In this document: piece after piece, positions 23,440 to 33,459 of the stretch
How the letters are laid out: each line of letters opens with the position of its first letter
How positions within the stretch are numbered: position 1 is the stretch's first letter
NCBI GenBank assembly: GCA_964567855.1
Contig: CAZMOE010000004.1
Span: forward strand, 62,001-126,000
Direction: 5' to 3'
Source of the DNA: Liminaster sp964567855
GTDB lineage: Bacteria > Bacteroidota > Bacteroidia > Bacteroidales > UBA3663
DNA length: 64,000 nucleotides
Program-made: the position numbers and the translations under genes
Notes under the pieces: model-generated
The model's input: the letters and a program-made list of their open reading frames with translations, nothing else
Databases searched by the model: none
Told to the model about the DNA's origin: nothing

Positions 23440-24144
23440 ATGATACAAGCTGATACAGCCTCGCAGATGCCCGTCCTCTCCCAGACAACCGATGATATCA
23501 CAACGGGCGGACTCTCTTTTCTGGAAATGGCCCTCAACGGCGGATGGCTCATGATTCCGCTCGTACTTCTCTCCTTAATCGCCATTTACATCTTCGTCGA
23601 GCGTTTTATCGTCATCCGGAAGGCTTCTAAAGACGCCCCGTATTTCATGGACCGCATCAGAGAGTATCTGATCGACGGCAAAAAAGAGGCGGCTATCAAA
23701 GTCTGCCGGAACACCAGGGCTCCCTATGCCGCGATGATCGAAAAAGGCATCACCCGCATGGGAAAACCGGCAGCCGATATACAGGCAGCCGTCGAGAATG
23801 TCGGCAACCTGCAGGTGGCCCAGCTGGAAAAAGGATTCACCATGCTTGCCACCATCTCTTCTGGCGCTCCGATGATAGGATTCCTCGGCACGGTAACCGG
23901 TATGATCCGCGCATTCTACGATATGGCCAACGCCGGCAATAATGCGGATATCACTCTGCTGTCAAGCGGTATTTACGAGGCCCTTACCACCACTGTGGGC
24001 GGTCTGATCGTCGGTATCATCGCCATGTTCGCCTACAACTATCTTGTTTCCAGACTCGACAAGGTCGTCAACGAAATGGAAGCCAAGACGATCGAGTTCA
24101 TGGACGTCATCGAACAAAGCACCGACGCCATGCCTCAGGGCTGA
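23440..24144 (+). CDS. exbB: ExbB/TolQ-type proton channel subunit
   Basis: 234-aa inner-membrane protein of the MotA/TolQ/ExbB family, which uses the proton gradient to energise TonB. Three membrane spans are visible: GGWLMIPLVLLSLIAIYIFVE near the N-terminus, then MLATISSGAPMIGFLGTVTGMI and TTTVGGLIVGIIAMFAYNYL at the end, with the conserved GLLGTVxGM-type motif. The ATG at 23440 is chosen; the frame further upstream runs through the promoter. First gene of exbB-exbD-tonB. Confidence 0.92.
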   Translation: MIQADTASQMPVLSQTTDDITTGGLSFLEMALNGGWLMIPLVLLSLIAIYIFVERFIVIRKASKDAPYFMDRIREYLIDGKKEAAIKVCRNTRAPYAAMIEKGITRMGKPAADIQAAVENVGNLQVAQLEKGFTMLATISSGAPMIGFLGTVTGMIRAFYDMANAGNNADITLLSSGIYEALTTTVGGLIVGIIAMFAYNYLVSRLDKVVNEMEAKTIEFMDVIEQSTDAMPQG

Positions 24145-24175
24145 TTTGCGCCGCTAACCTTTAACAGGCAATACA

Positions 24176-24586
24176 ATGGCTTTAAAACGAAGAAATAAGA
24201 TACAAACCACGTTCAGCCTGTCGTCCATGACAGACGTGATCTTCCTGCTGCTCATCTTTTTCATGGTGACCTCGACCGTGGTGTTTCCCAATGCAATCAA
24301 AGTACTGCTTCCCCAAAGCAAGAAACAGACGTCGGCTACACCGCTGGCGCGTGTCACCATCGACAGCCGCATGCAATACTACGTAGCATTCGGCAATGAA
24401 CGCGAACACGCAGTAGCTTTTGACGACATAACGCCATGGCTCCAGACCGTACAGCAGAAGGAGCCGACCATGTATGTCGCTCTCTATGCGGACGAGGAAG
24501 TTCCCTACCGGGAAGTCGTCCGCGTCCTCGATATCGCCAACCGCAACAGCTTCAAAATGGTTCTGGCGACAAGACCGGTAAAATAA
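24176..24586 (+). CDS. exbD: ExbD/TolR-type subunit
   Basis: 136-aa protein with one N-terminal membrane span (about residues 19-39) whose start, SSMTDVIFLLLIFFM, carries the conserved Asp20 that takes part in proton transfer. The periplasmic remainder includes VALYADEEVPYREVVRVLDIA, typical of the ExbD domain. It lies 31 bases after exbB. Confidence 0.92.
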   Translation: MALKRRNKIQTTFSLSSMTDVIFLLLIFFMVTSTVVFPNAIKVLLPQSKKQTSATPLARVTIDSRMQYYVAFGNEREHAVAFDDITPWLQTVQQKEPTMYVALYADEEVPYREVVRVLDIANRNSFKMVLATRPVK

Positions 24587-24611
24587 CAGTTCACAACATT
24601 CCGCTCTTCCG

Positions 24612-25496
24612 ATGAACGAAAACAAACGTACCCGATTGATCAGTCTCGCCATCACCCTCGGCATTCATCTGCTGCTCGTGTTGGTGCTTATTCTGTTGGG
24701 CTTCCCTTCGATCAGACAGGATGAGGAAAGCGGTGTTCTGCTGATGGTAGGACAGCTGGAATCGGCCTCCGGCAACACGATGCCGGCAGGGACACCGGTA
24801 ACCAGGCCGTCGCAGCCCGTGACCAAAGTCACACCTCCGGCCCCGACACCACCGACGCCGCCCCGGGAAGAGGCACCGCTGATCAGTCAGAACCAGGAAG
24901 AAGCCCCGGCCATTGCCCCTCCGAAGAAGCAGGAAACGCCGAAAAAACAGCCGGTAAAGGTTTCGGAAGAAGAAAAACAACGTCAGAAAGAAAGGGAAGA
25001 GGAGATCAAAAGACAGAGAGAGGAAGAGCGTAAAAAGAAGGCCGAAGAAGAACGACAAAAACAGGAAGCGGCAGCAATAAATAAGCTCATAACCGGAGCA
25101 TTCGGCCAAAGCGATTCTCCTGCCCAGGAAGGCAGCCGCGGAACCGCCCCGAACGGTCAGGGAACACAGGGCAATCCATCAGGCAACAGCGATCACGGAC
25201 AGACGCATGGCTCTCCGGGATGGGGTTCTTATGATCTGGGCGGACGCGGGATCCAGGGCAACCTGCCACGACCCACATTCAACGTTAACGCCTCGGGCAC
25301 AGTCGTGGTCAGCATCGCTGTCGATGCAGACGGCAACGTCACCGCAGCCACCATACAGCCCCGAGGTACGACGACCTCCGATACCGCTTTGCGCAACGCC
25401 GCCAAAGCGGCTGCACAAAAGGCCAGATTCAAACCGGCCAAGGGTACCAACATTCAATACGGGACCATTACCTACCACTTTGACAGCGACAATTAA
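24612..25496 (+). CDS. tonB: TonB/TolA-like energy transducer
   Basis: 294-aa protein linking ExbB-ExbD to outer-membrane receptors. Order of parts: short basic N-terminus, one membrane span (ISLAITLGIHLLLVLVLILL), Pro-rich stretch (about residues 70-115), highly charged Lys/Glu/Arg helix (about 118-152), Gly/Ser/Asn-rich linker, and a C-terminal TonB_C-like domain (SGTVVVSIAVDADGNVTAA to YHFDSDN). The long charged helix is TolA-like, so the product could also serve a Tol-type function. Spacing of 25 bases from exbD shows a single operon. Likely partner of the thiamine receptor at 1968, among others. Confidence 0.9.
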   Translation: MNENKRTRLISLAITLGIHLLLVLVLILLGFPSIRQDEESGVLLMVGQLESASGNTMPAGTPVTRPSQPVTKVTPPAPTPPTPPREEAPLISQNQEEAPAIAPPKKQETPKKQPVKVSEEEKQRQKEREEEIKRQREEERKKKAEEERQKQEAAAINKLITGAFGQSDSPAQEGSRGTAPNGQGTQGNPSGNSDHGQTHGSPGWGSYDLGGRGIQGNLPRPTFNVNASGTVVVSIAVDADGNVTAATIQPRGTTTSDTALRNAAKAAAQKARFKPAKGTNIQYGTITYHFDSDN

Positions 25497-25586
25497 AGAA
25501 ACTCTAAAAAAATTATAGCAATTAATTTGCCCAATCTCTTTTTTGTCATTATTTTTACACCTTGAAACCGTTTTTATCGTGTGTTT

Positions 25587-26501
25587 ATGTCGGAATATCA
25601 TATACCTGTAATGCTTCAAGAATGTATGGACGGCCTGAATATCCGTCCTGACGGCACCTACGTGGATGTTACCATGGGCGGCGGAGGCCACACCCGGGCC
25701 ATATTGGAAAGACTCTCTTCCAAAGGGCATCTTTATAGTTTCGACCAGGATCCGGACGCCGAACAAAACGCTCCCGACGATCCGCGGTTCACATTCATCA
25801 GAAGCAACTTCCGATATCTTAAAAACTTCATGCGATATTACGGCGTCAGCAAAGTGGACGGCATATTGGGGGACTTAGGGGTCTCTTCCCATCATCTGAA
25901 TGATGCCTCCAGAGGATTTGCTTTCCGATTCGACGCTCCGCTCGACATGCGCATGAATACCCGGGCCGGCCTGACCGCAGCAGAACTCCTTGCCGGCTAC
26001 AGCGAGGAACAGATCGCACGAGTATTCAGCCTCTACGGAGAGCTGAAACAGGCCCGCCGCATAGCGGCCGCCATCGTAAAAACACGGCAGACCGATCCGA
26101 TAAAGACCACAGGCGATCTGCAGACAGCCGTCGCCCCGTTCATCAGCAAAAAAGCAGAAAAAAAAGAACTGGCCCAGGTTTTCCAATCGCTCCGGATCGA
26201 AATCAACCGGGAGATGCAGGCATTGGAACAGATGTTGCTCCAAGCGGTCGAACTGCTTGCCCCGGAAGGACGTCTGGTAGTCATGACCTATCATTCTCTG
26301 GAAGACCGAATCGTCAAGAATATTATTAAAAGCGGCAATCCGGAAGGAGCCATCAAACAGGATTTCTACGGCCGGATCTTAGCCCCGCTGAAAGCGGTCA
26401 ATAACAAGGTCATCATGGCCGGAGAGGAAGAAGTCGAGGCCAATCCCCGTGCCCGAAGCGCAAAATTACGCATTGCACAACGTAAAACGGAAGAAATATG
26501 A
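25587..26501 (+). CDS. rsmH: 16S rRNA (cytosine(1402)-N4)-methyltransferase
   Basis: SAM-dependent methyltransferase (MraW) acting on C1402 of 16S rRNA; the usual head gene of the dcw cluster. 304 aa, SAM loop GGGGHT at residues 31-36 after YVDVTM, then GILGDLGVSSHHLND, RGFAFR and MTYHSLEDRIVK. An in-frame GTG two codons upstream exists; the ATG at 25587 gives the normal MSEYHIPVML start. mraZ, which often precedes it, is absent: tonB lies 90 bases upstream instead. Confidence 0.95.
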   Translation: MSEYHIPVMLQECMDGLNIRPDGTYVDVTMGGGGHTRAILERLSSKGHLYSFDQDPDAEQNAPDDPRFTFIRSNFRYLKNFMRYYGVSKVDGILGDLGVSSHHLNDASRGFAFRFDAPLDMRMNTRAGLTAAELLAGYSEEQIARVFSLYGELKQARRIAAAIVKTRQTDPIKTTGDLQTAVAPFISKKAEKKELAQVFQSLRIEINREMQALEQMLLQAVELLAPEGRLVVMTYHSLEDRIVKNIIKSGNPEGAIKQDFYGRILAPLKAVNNKVIMAGEEEVEANPRARSAKLRIAQRKTEEI

Positions 26502-26791
26502 ACTTCAAGAATACCACATTCATATCAAGAGATTTCTATCTGCGATACAGCAAGAAAATCTTCTGTGTAGTGATCCTGCTCATTTTATATATCAACCTGA
26601 GATACGAATGTGAGGAGGCCATCTACCGCATCGACAAGCTCAAAGTGGAACTCAAAGACCTGCGCTACACCTCCATCGCCCGATGGGGAGAACTGACAGG
26701 GAAGAACAAGCCGGAAATCATACGCCGTAAAGTTTCTGAAAACCATGTAAATCTAATCACCAGCGACGAACCGGCAACGATCATCGACTAA
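26498..26791 (+). CDS. ftsL: FtsL-like division protein
   Basis: 97-aa bitopic protein: short cytoplasmic part, one membrane span (KIFCVVILLILYINLRY), and a periplasmic heptad-like helix (YRIDKLKVELKDLRYTSIARWGEL). This matches Bacteroidota FtsL-like proteins, which differ in sequence from E. coli FtsL and are recognised by position between rsmH and ftsI. The start overlaps the rsmH stop as ATGA, indicating translational coupling. Confidence 0.8.
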   Translation: MNFKNTTFISRDFYLRYSKKIFCVVILLILYINLRYECEEAIYRIDKLKVELKDLRYTSIARWGELTGKNKPEIIRRKVSENHVNLITSDEPATIID

Positions 26792-26804
26792 ACAGCTTCC
26801 GTTT

Positions 26805-29042
26805 ATGACCTCGTTTACAAAAAAATTCATCTGGATCGTAGTGGCGATAACAATATACGTTGTCGTCATCGCTTACCAGTCATTCCATACCATCATCATC
26901 GATGGGGACCTTTACCGGAAAAAAGTCTCCAAACTCAAGGTCGATAGTATCACGATCGACCCGATGCGCGGGTTCATCTTCGGCGACAACGATGAAATGC
27001 TGGCGGGAAGCCTGCCGGAATATGACGTCCGTTTGGATTTCAAAACGACCACCAGAATCGATCCTGGCACCAAGAAACCGAATATCCCGCAGGATACGAT
27101 CAACAAATATTTCGCACCGAACGGCCTCGGCAGCCGGGCGCTCGAAGAAATCTCGCAACACAGAAAAAGCGCGGCAGAATTCGGAAGAGAAGTCCGCGAT
27201 GCATATCACCAGAAAAAAATCAGCAACCCGATTCTGCAATCAGTACCTTACCTCGATTATAAACGGCTCCGCACAATGCCCTATTTTTCAAAAAGCAACT
27301 ATCGGTGCGGTGTCATAAAAGCAGAACGGGCCCATCGCTACCGTCCGTATGGAGATTCACGCATGGCTTCCTGCACTATCGGCGATGTATATTCTCTCAA
27401 AAAAGAGATTCGCGTTGTTGATGGCGACAGCATTTTATATACAGGCTTGGGAAGAAGCGGTATCGAACTGGCGTTCGACTCCCTGTTACGCGGAAAACCG
27501 GGATGGGGCTACAGAAAAAAGATCCGCGGCCGCATGCTTGATGTTACCCAGCGGCAACCGATACATGGGGCCAATGTGCATACCACCATCAACGTGGAAA
27601 TGCAGGACATTCTTGACAGGGCTCTTTGTAAACGGATTCTCGATTTGCAGGCCACGGGCGGATGGGCCGCCGTCATGGAGGTCAAAACCGGTAAAATCAA
27701 AGCGATCAGCAATCTCAGGAGAGTTTCGGAAACCCAATGTATCGAAGACCATAATCACCTGTTTGAGGATCTGGTCGATCCCGGATCGACATTCAAAACC
27801 GTCAGCTACATGGTCCTGCTTGACGAAGGCAAGATAACTCCGGAAACCAAGGTGAATACCCGAAACACAGCGGCAAGCCCTTCGACATTCAATTATCACG
27901 GCAAACAGATCCGGGATGACCATCCCGTTGGCGAGGTAACGGCCGATGAGGCCATTTGCCAATCCTCCAACATTGCCGTGGCAATGCTGACGACTCAAGC
28001 ATACGAAAAAAATCCCAAGGGCTATCTTGACGCAATCGACAAGATGAAAATTTTCGACAATCTCCAACTAAACACGGAATTTCCCAAAGCGCAATATGCA
28101 CGGAAGCGCAAAGTAAACGATAAGACATGGAGCAAAGTGTCGCTCGGGCAGATCTGCTACGGTTATGAGACGCAGATTCCGGGCATTTACATGCTCAATT
28201 TCTATAATGCTATCGCCAACGACGGGCGGCTCATGCGACCTTATATCGTCGATTATGTGGAAAAAGACGGAAACGTCATTTTCAAACAGGAACCTAAGAC
28301 GCTGAACAAGAAAATCTGCAAATCGGAAACTTTAAAAGCTGTCCGTCATGCGCTGGAAGGCGTCGTGGAACATGGTACCGCCGCAGGTAACCAGTGGCTG
28401 CCCGGTGCGAAAAGTGATAAAATCCAAATTGCCGGCAAAACAGGTACAGCACAACGTTATGCCAACGGTAATTTCAGTTATGCCAATGGACACAATGTTT
28501 CTTTCGTAGGATATTTCCCTGCAGAGAATCCGCTCTACAGTTGTATCGTCGTCATCAGTACACGGCCGGGAGGAACCCATGGCCGACCGGGCGGCGGATA
28601 CATGGCGGGACCGGTTTTCAAAACTTTGGCCGAAGAGGTTTATGCCCTGCATTTCCCCCATAAACTGAAAGACATGACGCCAGACACCAGACACCGCTTT
28701 TATCCCGATGTAAAAGGCGGATTTGCAGACGATATCGACTATACGCTTGATGAAATGAATTTCAAAGTCGACAGAATCACCTCCCGAAAAGATATTGCCA
28801 AAGCCACACCCATCGTGACAGATTCGATGGAGCACAAGATGCGGTTTGAAATACAAAAAAGCACGACAAACAAACAAACCGTTCCCAATGTCATGGGGAT
28901 GGGGGCTTCCGATGCCCTTTTCATCCTTGAAAACCATGGGCTGAACGTAGTGATATCTGGAAAAGGAAAAGTCGTCAAGCAGTCGTTACCTCCCGGATCG
29001 TCATATAGGAAAAATCAACATATCAATCTCGTATTAAAGTAG
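26805..29042 (+). CDS. ftsI: Septal peptidoglycan transpeptidase (FtsI/PBP3) with PASTA domain
   Basis: Class B penicillin-binding protein that cross-links septal peptidoglycan. 745 aa: N-terminal membrane anchor (residues about 8-27), dimerisation domain, transpeptidase domain with the active-site STFK (Ser328-Lys331), SSN (387-389) and KTG (545-547), and a C-terminal PASTA domain (TVPNVMGMGASDALFILENH). The PASTA domain is usual in Bacteroidetes homologues and absent from E. coli FtsI. It is 13 bases after ftsL. Confidence 0.94.
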   Translation: MTSFTKKFIWIVVAITIYVVVIAYQSFHTIIIDGDLYRKKVSKLKVDSITIDPMRGFIFGDNDEMLAGSLPEYDVRLDFKTTTRIDPGTKKPNIPQDTINKYFAPNGLGSRALEEISQHRKSAAEFGREVRDAYHQKKISNPILQSVPYLDYKRLRTMPYFSKSNYRCGVIKAERAHRYRPYGDSRMASCTIGDVYSLKKEIRVVDGDSILYTGLGRSGIELAFDSLLRGKPGWGYRKKIRGRMLDVTQRQPIHGANVHTTINVEMQDILDRALCKRILDLQATGGWAAVMEVKTGKIKAISNLRRVSETQCIEDHNHLFEDLVDPGSTFKTVSYMVLLDEGKITPETKVNTRNTAASPSTFNYHGKQIRDDHPVGEVTADEAICQSSNIAVAMLTTQAYEKNPKGYLDAIDKMKIFDNLQLNTEFPKAQYARKRKVNDKTWSKVSLGQICYGYETQIPGIYMLNFYNAIANDGRLMRPYIVDYVEKDGNVIFKQEPKTLNKKICKSETLKAVRHALEGVVEHGTAAGNQWLPGAKSDKIQIAGKTGTAQRYANGNFSYANGHNVSFVGYFPAENPLYSCIVVISTRPGGTHGRPGGGYMAGPVFKTLAEEVYALHFPHKLKDMTPDTRHRFYPDVKGGFADDIDYTLDEMNFKVDRITSRKDIAKATPIVTDSMEHKMRFEIQKSTTNKQTVPNVMGMGASDALFILENHGLNVVISGKGKVVKQSLPPGSSYRKNQHINLVLK

Positions 29043-29071
29043 TTTTTAATTGAAAAAACATTCTTAGAATC

Positions 29072-30559
29072 ATGAAACTGTCCAATCTTCTGCAACAACT
29101 GAATTATAGCATTGCCGGAAATACGGCTCTTGATACCGAAATCAGCGGCGTCAGCCAGGACAGCCGGCAAATTGTCGACGGAGGTCTCTTTGTGGCCATC
29201 AGAGGCACGGTTGCCGACGGTCACCAATACATAGAAAAAGCCATTGAAAACGGCGCCAAAACCATCGTCTGCGAATCTCTTCCTGAGCAGTTGCATGACG
29301 GAATCTCTTATCTGAGCGTTAAAGACGGCAACCAGGCCCTCGCCGCTCTGGCGGCCGCATGGTTCGGCAATCCATCGGAACAACTGACTTTGGTCGGTGT
29401 GACAGGAACCAACGGGAAAACGACCATAGCCACCCTACTATACAAACTCTTTTCTTCATTAGGTTATCCCTGCGGACTGCTTTCAACTGTATGCAACTAT
29501 GTTATCGGTAAGGCCATCCCGGCAACGCATACCACCCCCGATCCTCTGGAACTGAACAAGCTGCTACGGCAAATGGTCGACGCCGGCTGTGAATACGCAT
29601 TCATGGAGGTTAGTTCCCACTCTGCCGACCAGAAAAGAATCGGCAGCCTGAAGTTTGACGGCGGTATCTTCACAAATCTCACAAGAGACCATCTGGACTA
29701 CCATAAAACGTTTGATAATTATCTGAAAGCAAAAAAATCATTCTTCGACATGTTGCCGGCAAGCGCTTTCGCACTCAGCAATGCCGATGACAAGAATGGA
29801 AGCATCATGCTACAAAATACACAGGCCAGAAAACGTCAGTACAGCGTCCGCTCTTTGACAGACTATACGGCCTCCATCATCGAAGAACATCTGGAGGGCA
29901 TGGAACTTCAGTTCGGCATCGGCAATACTTTGCAAACACCGATAATAACTCACTTCATAGGTCGTTTCAATGCCTCCAACCTCGCTGCCGTTTTCGGTGC
30001 AGCTATCGAATTAGGCGCCAAGCCGGAAGAGGTACTTCTCAAAATGAGCGAACTGGTCCCAGTGAACGGACGCTTTGAGGTCATCCATTCTCCGGCAGGA
30101 TTCCACGCCATCATAGATTACGCCCATACTCCCGACGCACTAGTCAACGTGCTTGATTCCATTCAGGAAATCCTAAGGAAAGGTCGACAGATCATCACCG
30201 TTGTCGGATGCGGCGGAAACCGTGATAAAGGAAAGCGCCCCATCATGGCCAAAGAGGCCGCTTTGCGTAGCCAACGGCTTATACTGACATCCGACAACCC
30301 TCGATTCGAAGATCCGGAGGAAATTTTAAAAGACATGTCGGAGGGTTTGGATAATCCGGAACTTCGCGCCAAAACCATTTTCATCACCAACCGGCGGGAA
30401 GCGATCCGCACAGGACTATCTTTCGCCCAAACTGGGGATGTAGTTCTTATCGCTGGCAAAGGTCACGAGAATTATCAGGAAATCAAAGGAGTGAAACACC
30501 ATTTTGACGATCACGAAATAGTCAGAGAATTCATCGGATCAGCCCCGCAGACCCTTTAA
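29072..30559 (+). CDS. murE: UDP-MurNAc-tripeptide synthetase
   Basis: Adds the third stem amino acid to UDP-MurNAc-L-Ala-D-Glu in the cytoplasm. 495 aa; ATP loop TGTNGKTT at residues 111-118, HTTPDPLEL, and the substrate-discriminating DNPR motif (408-411), which marks meso-diaminopimelate ligases rather than lysine ligases. GCGGNRDKGKRPIM and AGKGHENYQ are further family motifs. Agrees with dapL at the left end of the window. Confidence 0.96.
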   Translation: MKLSNLLQQLNYSIAGNTALDTEISGVSQDSRQIVDGGLFVAIRGTVADGHQYIEKAIENGAKTIVCESLPEQLHDGISYLSVKDGNQALAALAAAWFGNPSEQLTLVGVTGTNGKTTIATLLYKLFSSLGYPCGLLSTVCNYVIGKAIPATHTTPDPLELNKLLRQMVDAGCEYAFMEVSSHSADQKRIGSLKFDGGIFTNLTRDHLDYHKTFDNYLKAKKSFFDMLPASAFALSNADDKNGSIMLQNTQARKRQYSVRSLTDYTASIIEEHLEGMELQFGIGNTLQTPIITHFIGRFNASNLAAVFGAAIELGAKPEEVLLKMSELVPVNGRFEVIHSPAGFHAIIDYAHTPDALVNVLDSIQEILRKGRQIITVVGCGGNRDKGKRPIMAKEAALRSQRLILTSDNPRFEDPEEILKDMSEGLDNPELRAKTIFITNRREAIRTGLSFAQTGDVVLIAGKGHENYQEIKGVKHHFDDHEIVREFIGSAPQTL

Positions 30560-30604
30560 ATACATATCCGATCCAACTATAACTTTCAATACACCAATAT
30601 ATCC

Positions 30605-31951
30605 ATGCTCTACTATCTTTTCAGATACTTAGGAGAATTCGGTATTCCCGGAGCCCACATTTGGAGCTATATCTCTTTCCGTTCCATTCTTGCCCTGATC
30701 TTTTCGCTGATTATTTCCGTCTGGTTCGGCGAACACTTTATCAAATATATGAAACGGAAGCATATCAGCGAAACCCAACGTGATCCGAAAATCGATCCTT
30801 ACGGAACTGCCAAGATCGGAGTACCGACCATGGGAGGGATCATCATCATTGTAGCCACCGTCCTGCCGTGCCTTCTCTTCGGCCGCCTAAGAAATATATA
30901 TATGATTATCATGTTGGTGACCATCGTGTGGCTTGGGATCCTCGGCTTTGCCGACGATTACATAAAAATGAAAAAGAGCAAGGACGGATTGCGCCCGATC
31001 TTCAAACTCGCCGGTCAAATGATTCTCGGCTTGGGAATCGGATTGACACTCTATTTGAGTCCCGACGCCGTCATCCAGGAAAATATCGTCCAGCAGCCGC
31101 AGAAAACTCATAACATTGCGGCCCCGGATAAAATAAATCGGACTGAATCCGGTACATTTGCGACAGATCCGGCCGGAGCGATTGCCTCTAATGAGAGTAT
31201 CATACTGAAAAACGAGAAAGTGAAGAGCACCCAGACAACACTGCCGTTTATCAAGAACCACAATCTGGACTATGCCGGTTGGTTCAGCTGGCTGGGGCCC
31301 TATCAGCAGACCGCCGGATGGATTTTCTTCATCATTGTCACGACATTCATCATCATGGCCGTTTCCAACGGTGCGAATCTCAACGATGGCATGGATGGTA
31401 TGTGTGCCGGCAACTCTGCAATCATTAGCATTGCATTAGGACTGCTGGCCTATTTTTCAAGCCATATCGAATATGCCAGATACTTCAATATAATGTATAT
31501 TCCGGAAAGTCAGGAGCTGGTCATATTCATCTGCGCTTTCGTAGGAGCACTTATCGGTTTTCTATGGTATAACGCATTTCCAGCACAGATATTCATGGGC
31601 GATACAGGATCTCTACCGATCGGCGGGGTTATCGGCGTAACTGCAATCTGTATTCATAAAGAATTGCTTATTCCCGTCTTATGCTTTATTTTTTTCATCG
31701 AAAGCCTCAGCGTCATGGCCCAGACATCCTATGCCCGGTACGGCAATAAACGGGGATTGAAGCTACGGGTTTTCAAACGGGCTCCGATACACGACACCTT
31801 CCGGGTACTACCAAGTCAGATTGCCCCCGAAACACACATTCTTCTGAACTGGCCGCGTGGGTTCTGGCATGAATCTAAAATCACCGTCCGGTTCTGGATT
31901 GTTACCATTATTCTGGCGGCATTGGCCATCATTACATTGAAAATCCGTTGA
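30605..31951 (+). CDS. mraY: Phospho-MurNAc-pentapeptide transferase
   Basis: Integral membrane enzyme forming lipid I on undecaprenyl phosphate. 448 aa with about ten membrane spans. Conserved parts: ETQRDPKIDPYGTAKIGVPTMGG, the Asp pair in GFADDY (117-118), NLNDGMDGM, FPAQIFMGDTGS and the HDTFR segment. Between spans four and five a polar stretch at residues about 160-210 (AAPDKINRTESGTFATDPAG) is longer than in most homologues; a shorter loop here is usual in Bacteroidetes MraY. Confidence 0.95.
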   Translation: MLYYLFRYLGEFGIPGAHIWSYISFRSILALIFSLIISVWFGEHFIKYMKRKHISETQRDPKIDPYGTAKIGVPTMGGIIIIVATVLPCLLFGRLRNIYMIIMLVTIVWLGILGFADDYIKMKKSKDGLRPIFKLAGQMILGLGIGLTLYLSPDAVIQENIVQQPQKTHNIAAPDKINRTESGTFATDPAGAIASNESIILKNEKVKSTQTTLPFIKNHNLDYAGWFSWLGPYQQTAGWIFFIIVTTFIIMAVSNGANLNDGMDGMCAGNSAIISIALGLLAYFSSHIEYARYFNIMYIPESQELVIFICAFVGALIGFLWYNAFPAQIFMGDTGSLPIGGVIGVTAICIHKELLIPVLCFIFFIESLSVMAQTSYARYGNKRGLKLRVFKRAPIHDTFRVLPSQIAPETHILLNWPRGFWHESKITVRFWIVTIILAALAIITLKIR

Positions 31952-31985
31952 CAAATTCCATATTCAGACAATTAAAAATAAAGAT

Positions 31986-33362
31986 ATGAAACGCATAGTG
32001 GTCCTGGGTGGAGGAGAAAGCGGTGTGGGAGCCGCCATACTCGCCAAAGTAAAAGGTTTCGACACATTCCTCAGCGATGCCTCGCCCATCAAAGACAAAT
32101 ATAAGGAACAACTCCGCAAATGGGAAATCCCGTTTGAGGAAAACATGCACACTCCCGAACTGATACTGAACGCAGCAGAGGTTATCAAGAGTCCCGGCAT
32201 ACCTCTGACGGCCCCATTAGTCCTGGAACTCTTGAAAAAGGGAACTCCAGTCATCTCCGAAATAGAGTTCGCAGGACGTTATACCGATGCAAAAATGATT
32301 TGCATAACGGGAAGCAACGGTAAGACGACCACAACATCGCTGACATACCATATCCTCAAAAATGCGGGACTTAATGTAGGTCTGGCAGGAAATATCGGAA
32401 AAAGTCTGGCCTTACAGGTCGCCACCGAACATTTCGATTATTATGTTATCGAACTCAGTTCTTTCCAGCTCGACAACATGTATAAGTTTAAGGCCAATAT
32501 TGCAGTCGTACTGAATATAACACCGGATCACCTGGACCGCTACGATCACCGGATGCAAAATTATATCGATGCCAAGCTTCGCATTTTGCAAAATATGGGG
32601 CACGACGAGAATTTCATATATTGGGCGGAAGACCCGATCGTGCAGAAAGAAATCGAAAAACGGAAAGGGCTGGAAGTTCGGCTGCTCCCGTTCACCGGAA
32701 AATCGCTTCAGGAAATGGGCGATCGTCCCTTGTCACCGGGGGCCTACATCCGCAATAACAAAATCGTCTTCGACCTGCCCGGTCAGATGATGGATCTTGA
32801 CGAAGAGGATTTACCGTTGCCGGGACCCCATAACCTGTATAATACAATGGCCGCCACTATGTCTGCCGGCCTCATGGGAATTAAAAAGGAGGAAATCCGC
32901 AATGCTCTCAAGACATTCAAAGGAGTGGAACACCGCCTTGAGAAAGTCGCAACTATCGACGGGATAACTTATATCAACGACTCGAAAGCGACCAACGTCA
33001 ACTCCTGCTGGTATGCCCTCATGAGTATGCATACCCCCACAGTCCTCATCCTGGGAGGGAAAGACAAAGGCAACGATTACACCGAAATTGAAGAATTGGT
33101 GCGGACCCGATGCACGGCATTGGTTTACATGGGCGTGCACAACGAAAAACTGCACGATTTCTTCGACAGACTTGGAAAACCAACGGCCGATGCCTCCTCC
33201 ATGCAGGAAGCGCTGGAAAAATGCAGGGCTTTCGCTAAACCGGGCGACACGGTACTGCTTTCTCCATGCTGCGCCTCATTCGATCTTTTCAAAAGCTATG
33301 AAGACCGAGGTGAGCAATTCAAAGTCATCGTCCGAAACTGGGAAAAAGAAAATTCCCGCTAA
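31986..33362 (+). CDS. murD: UDP-MurNAc-L-alanine:D-glutamate ligase
   Basis: Cytoplasmic Mur ligase adding D-Glu. 458 aa; N-terminal Rossmann segment VVLGGGESGVGAA, ATP loop TGSNGKTTTT at 108-117, NITPDHLDRY, GVEHRLEKVATIDGITYINDSKATN and the C-terminal VLLSPCCASFDLFKSYEDRG. The order murE-mraY-murD-ftsW is the standard dcw order. Confidence 0.96.
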   Translation: MKRIVVLGGGESGVGAAILAKVKGFDTFLSDASPIKDKYKEQLRKWEIPFEENMHTPELILNAAEVIKSPGIPLTAPLVLELLKKGTPVISEIEFAGRYTDAKMICITGSNGKTTTTSLTYHILKNAGLNVGLAGNIGKSLALQVATEHFDYYVIELSSFQLDNMYKFKANIAVVLNITPDHLDRYDHRMQNYIDAKLRILQNMGHDENFIYWAEDPIVQKEIEKRKGLEVRLLPFTGKSLQEMGDRPLSPGAYIRNNKIVFDLPGQMMDLDEEDLPLPGPHNLYNTMAATMSAGLMGIKKEEIRNALKTFKGVEHRLEKVATIDGITYINDSKATNVNSCWYALMSMHTPTVLILGGKDKGNDYTEIEELVRTRCTALVYMGVHNEKLHDFFDRLGKPTADASSMQEALEKCRAFAKPGDTVLLSPCCASFDLFKSYEDRGEQFKVIVRNWEKENSR

Positions 33363-33459
33363 GCGATTAAAAGCCCTTCCGGTCCGACTTCAATGACTCC
33401 GACAACAGCATTCAGTTATTCACAAACTACATCATTCACCCTACTACACACTTTCGGCC

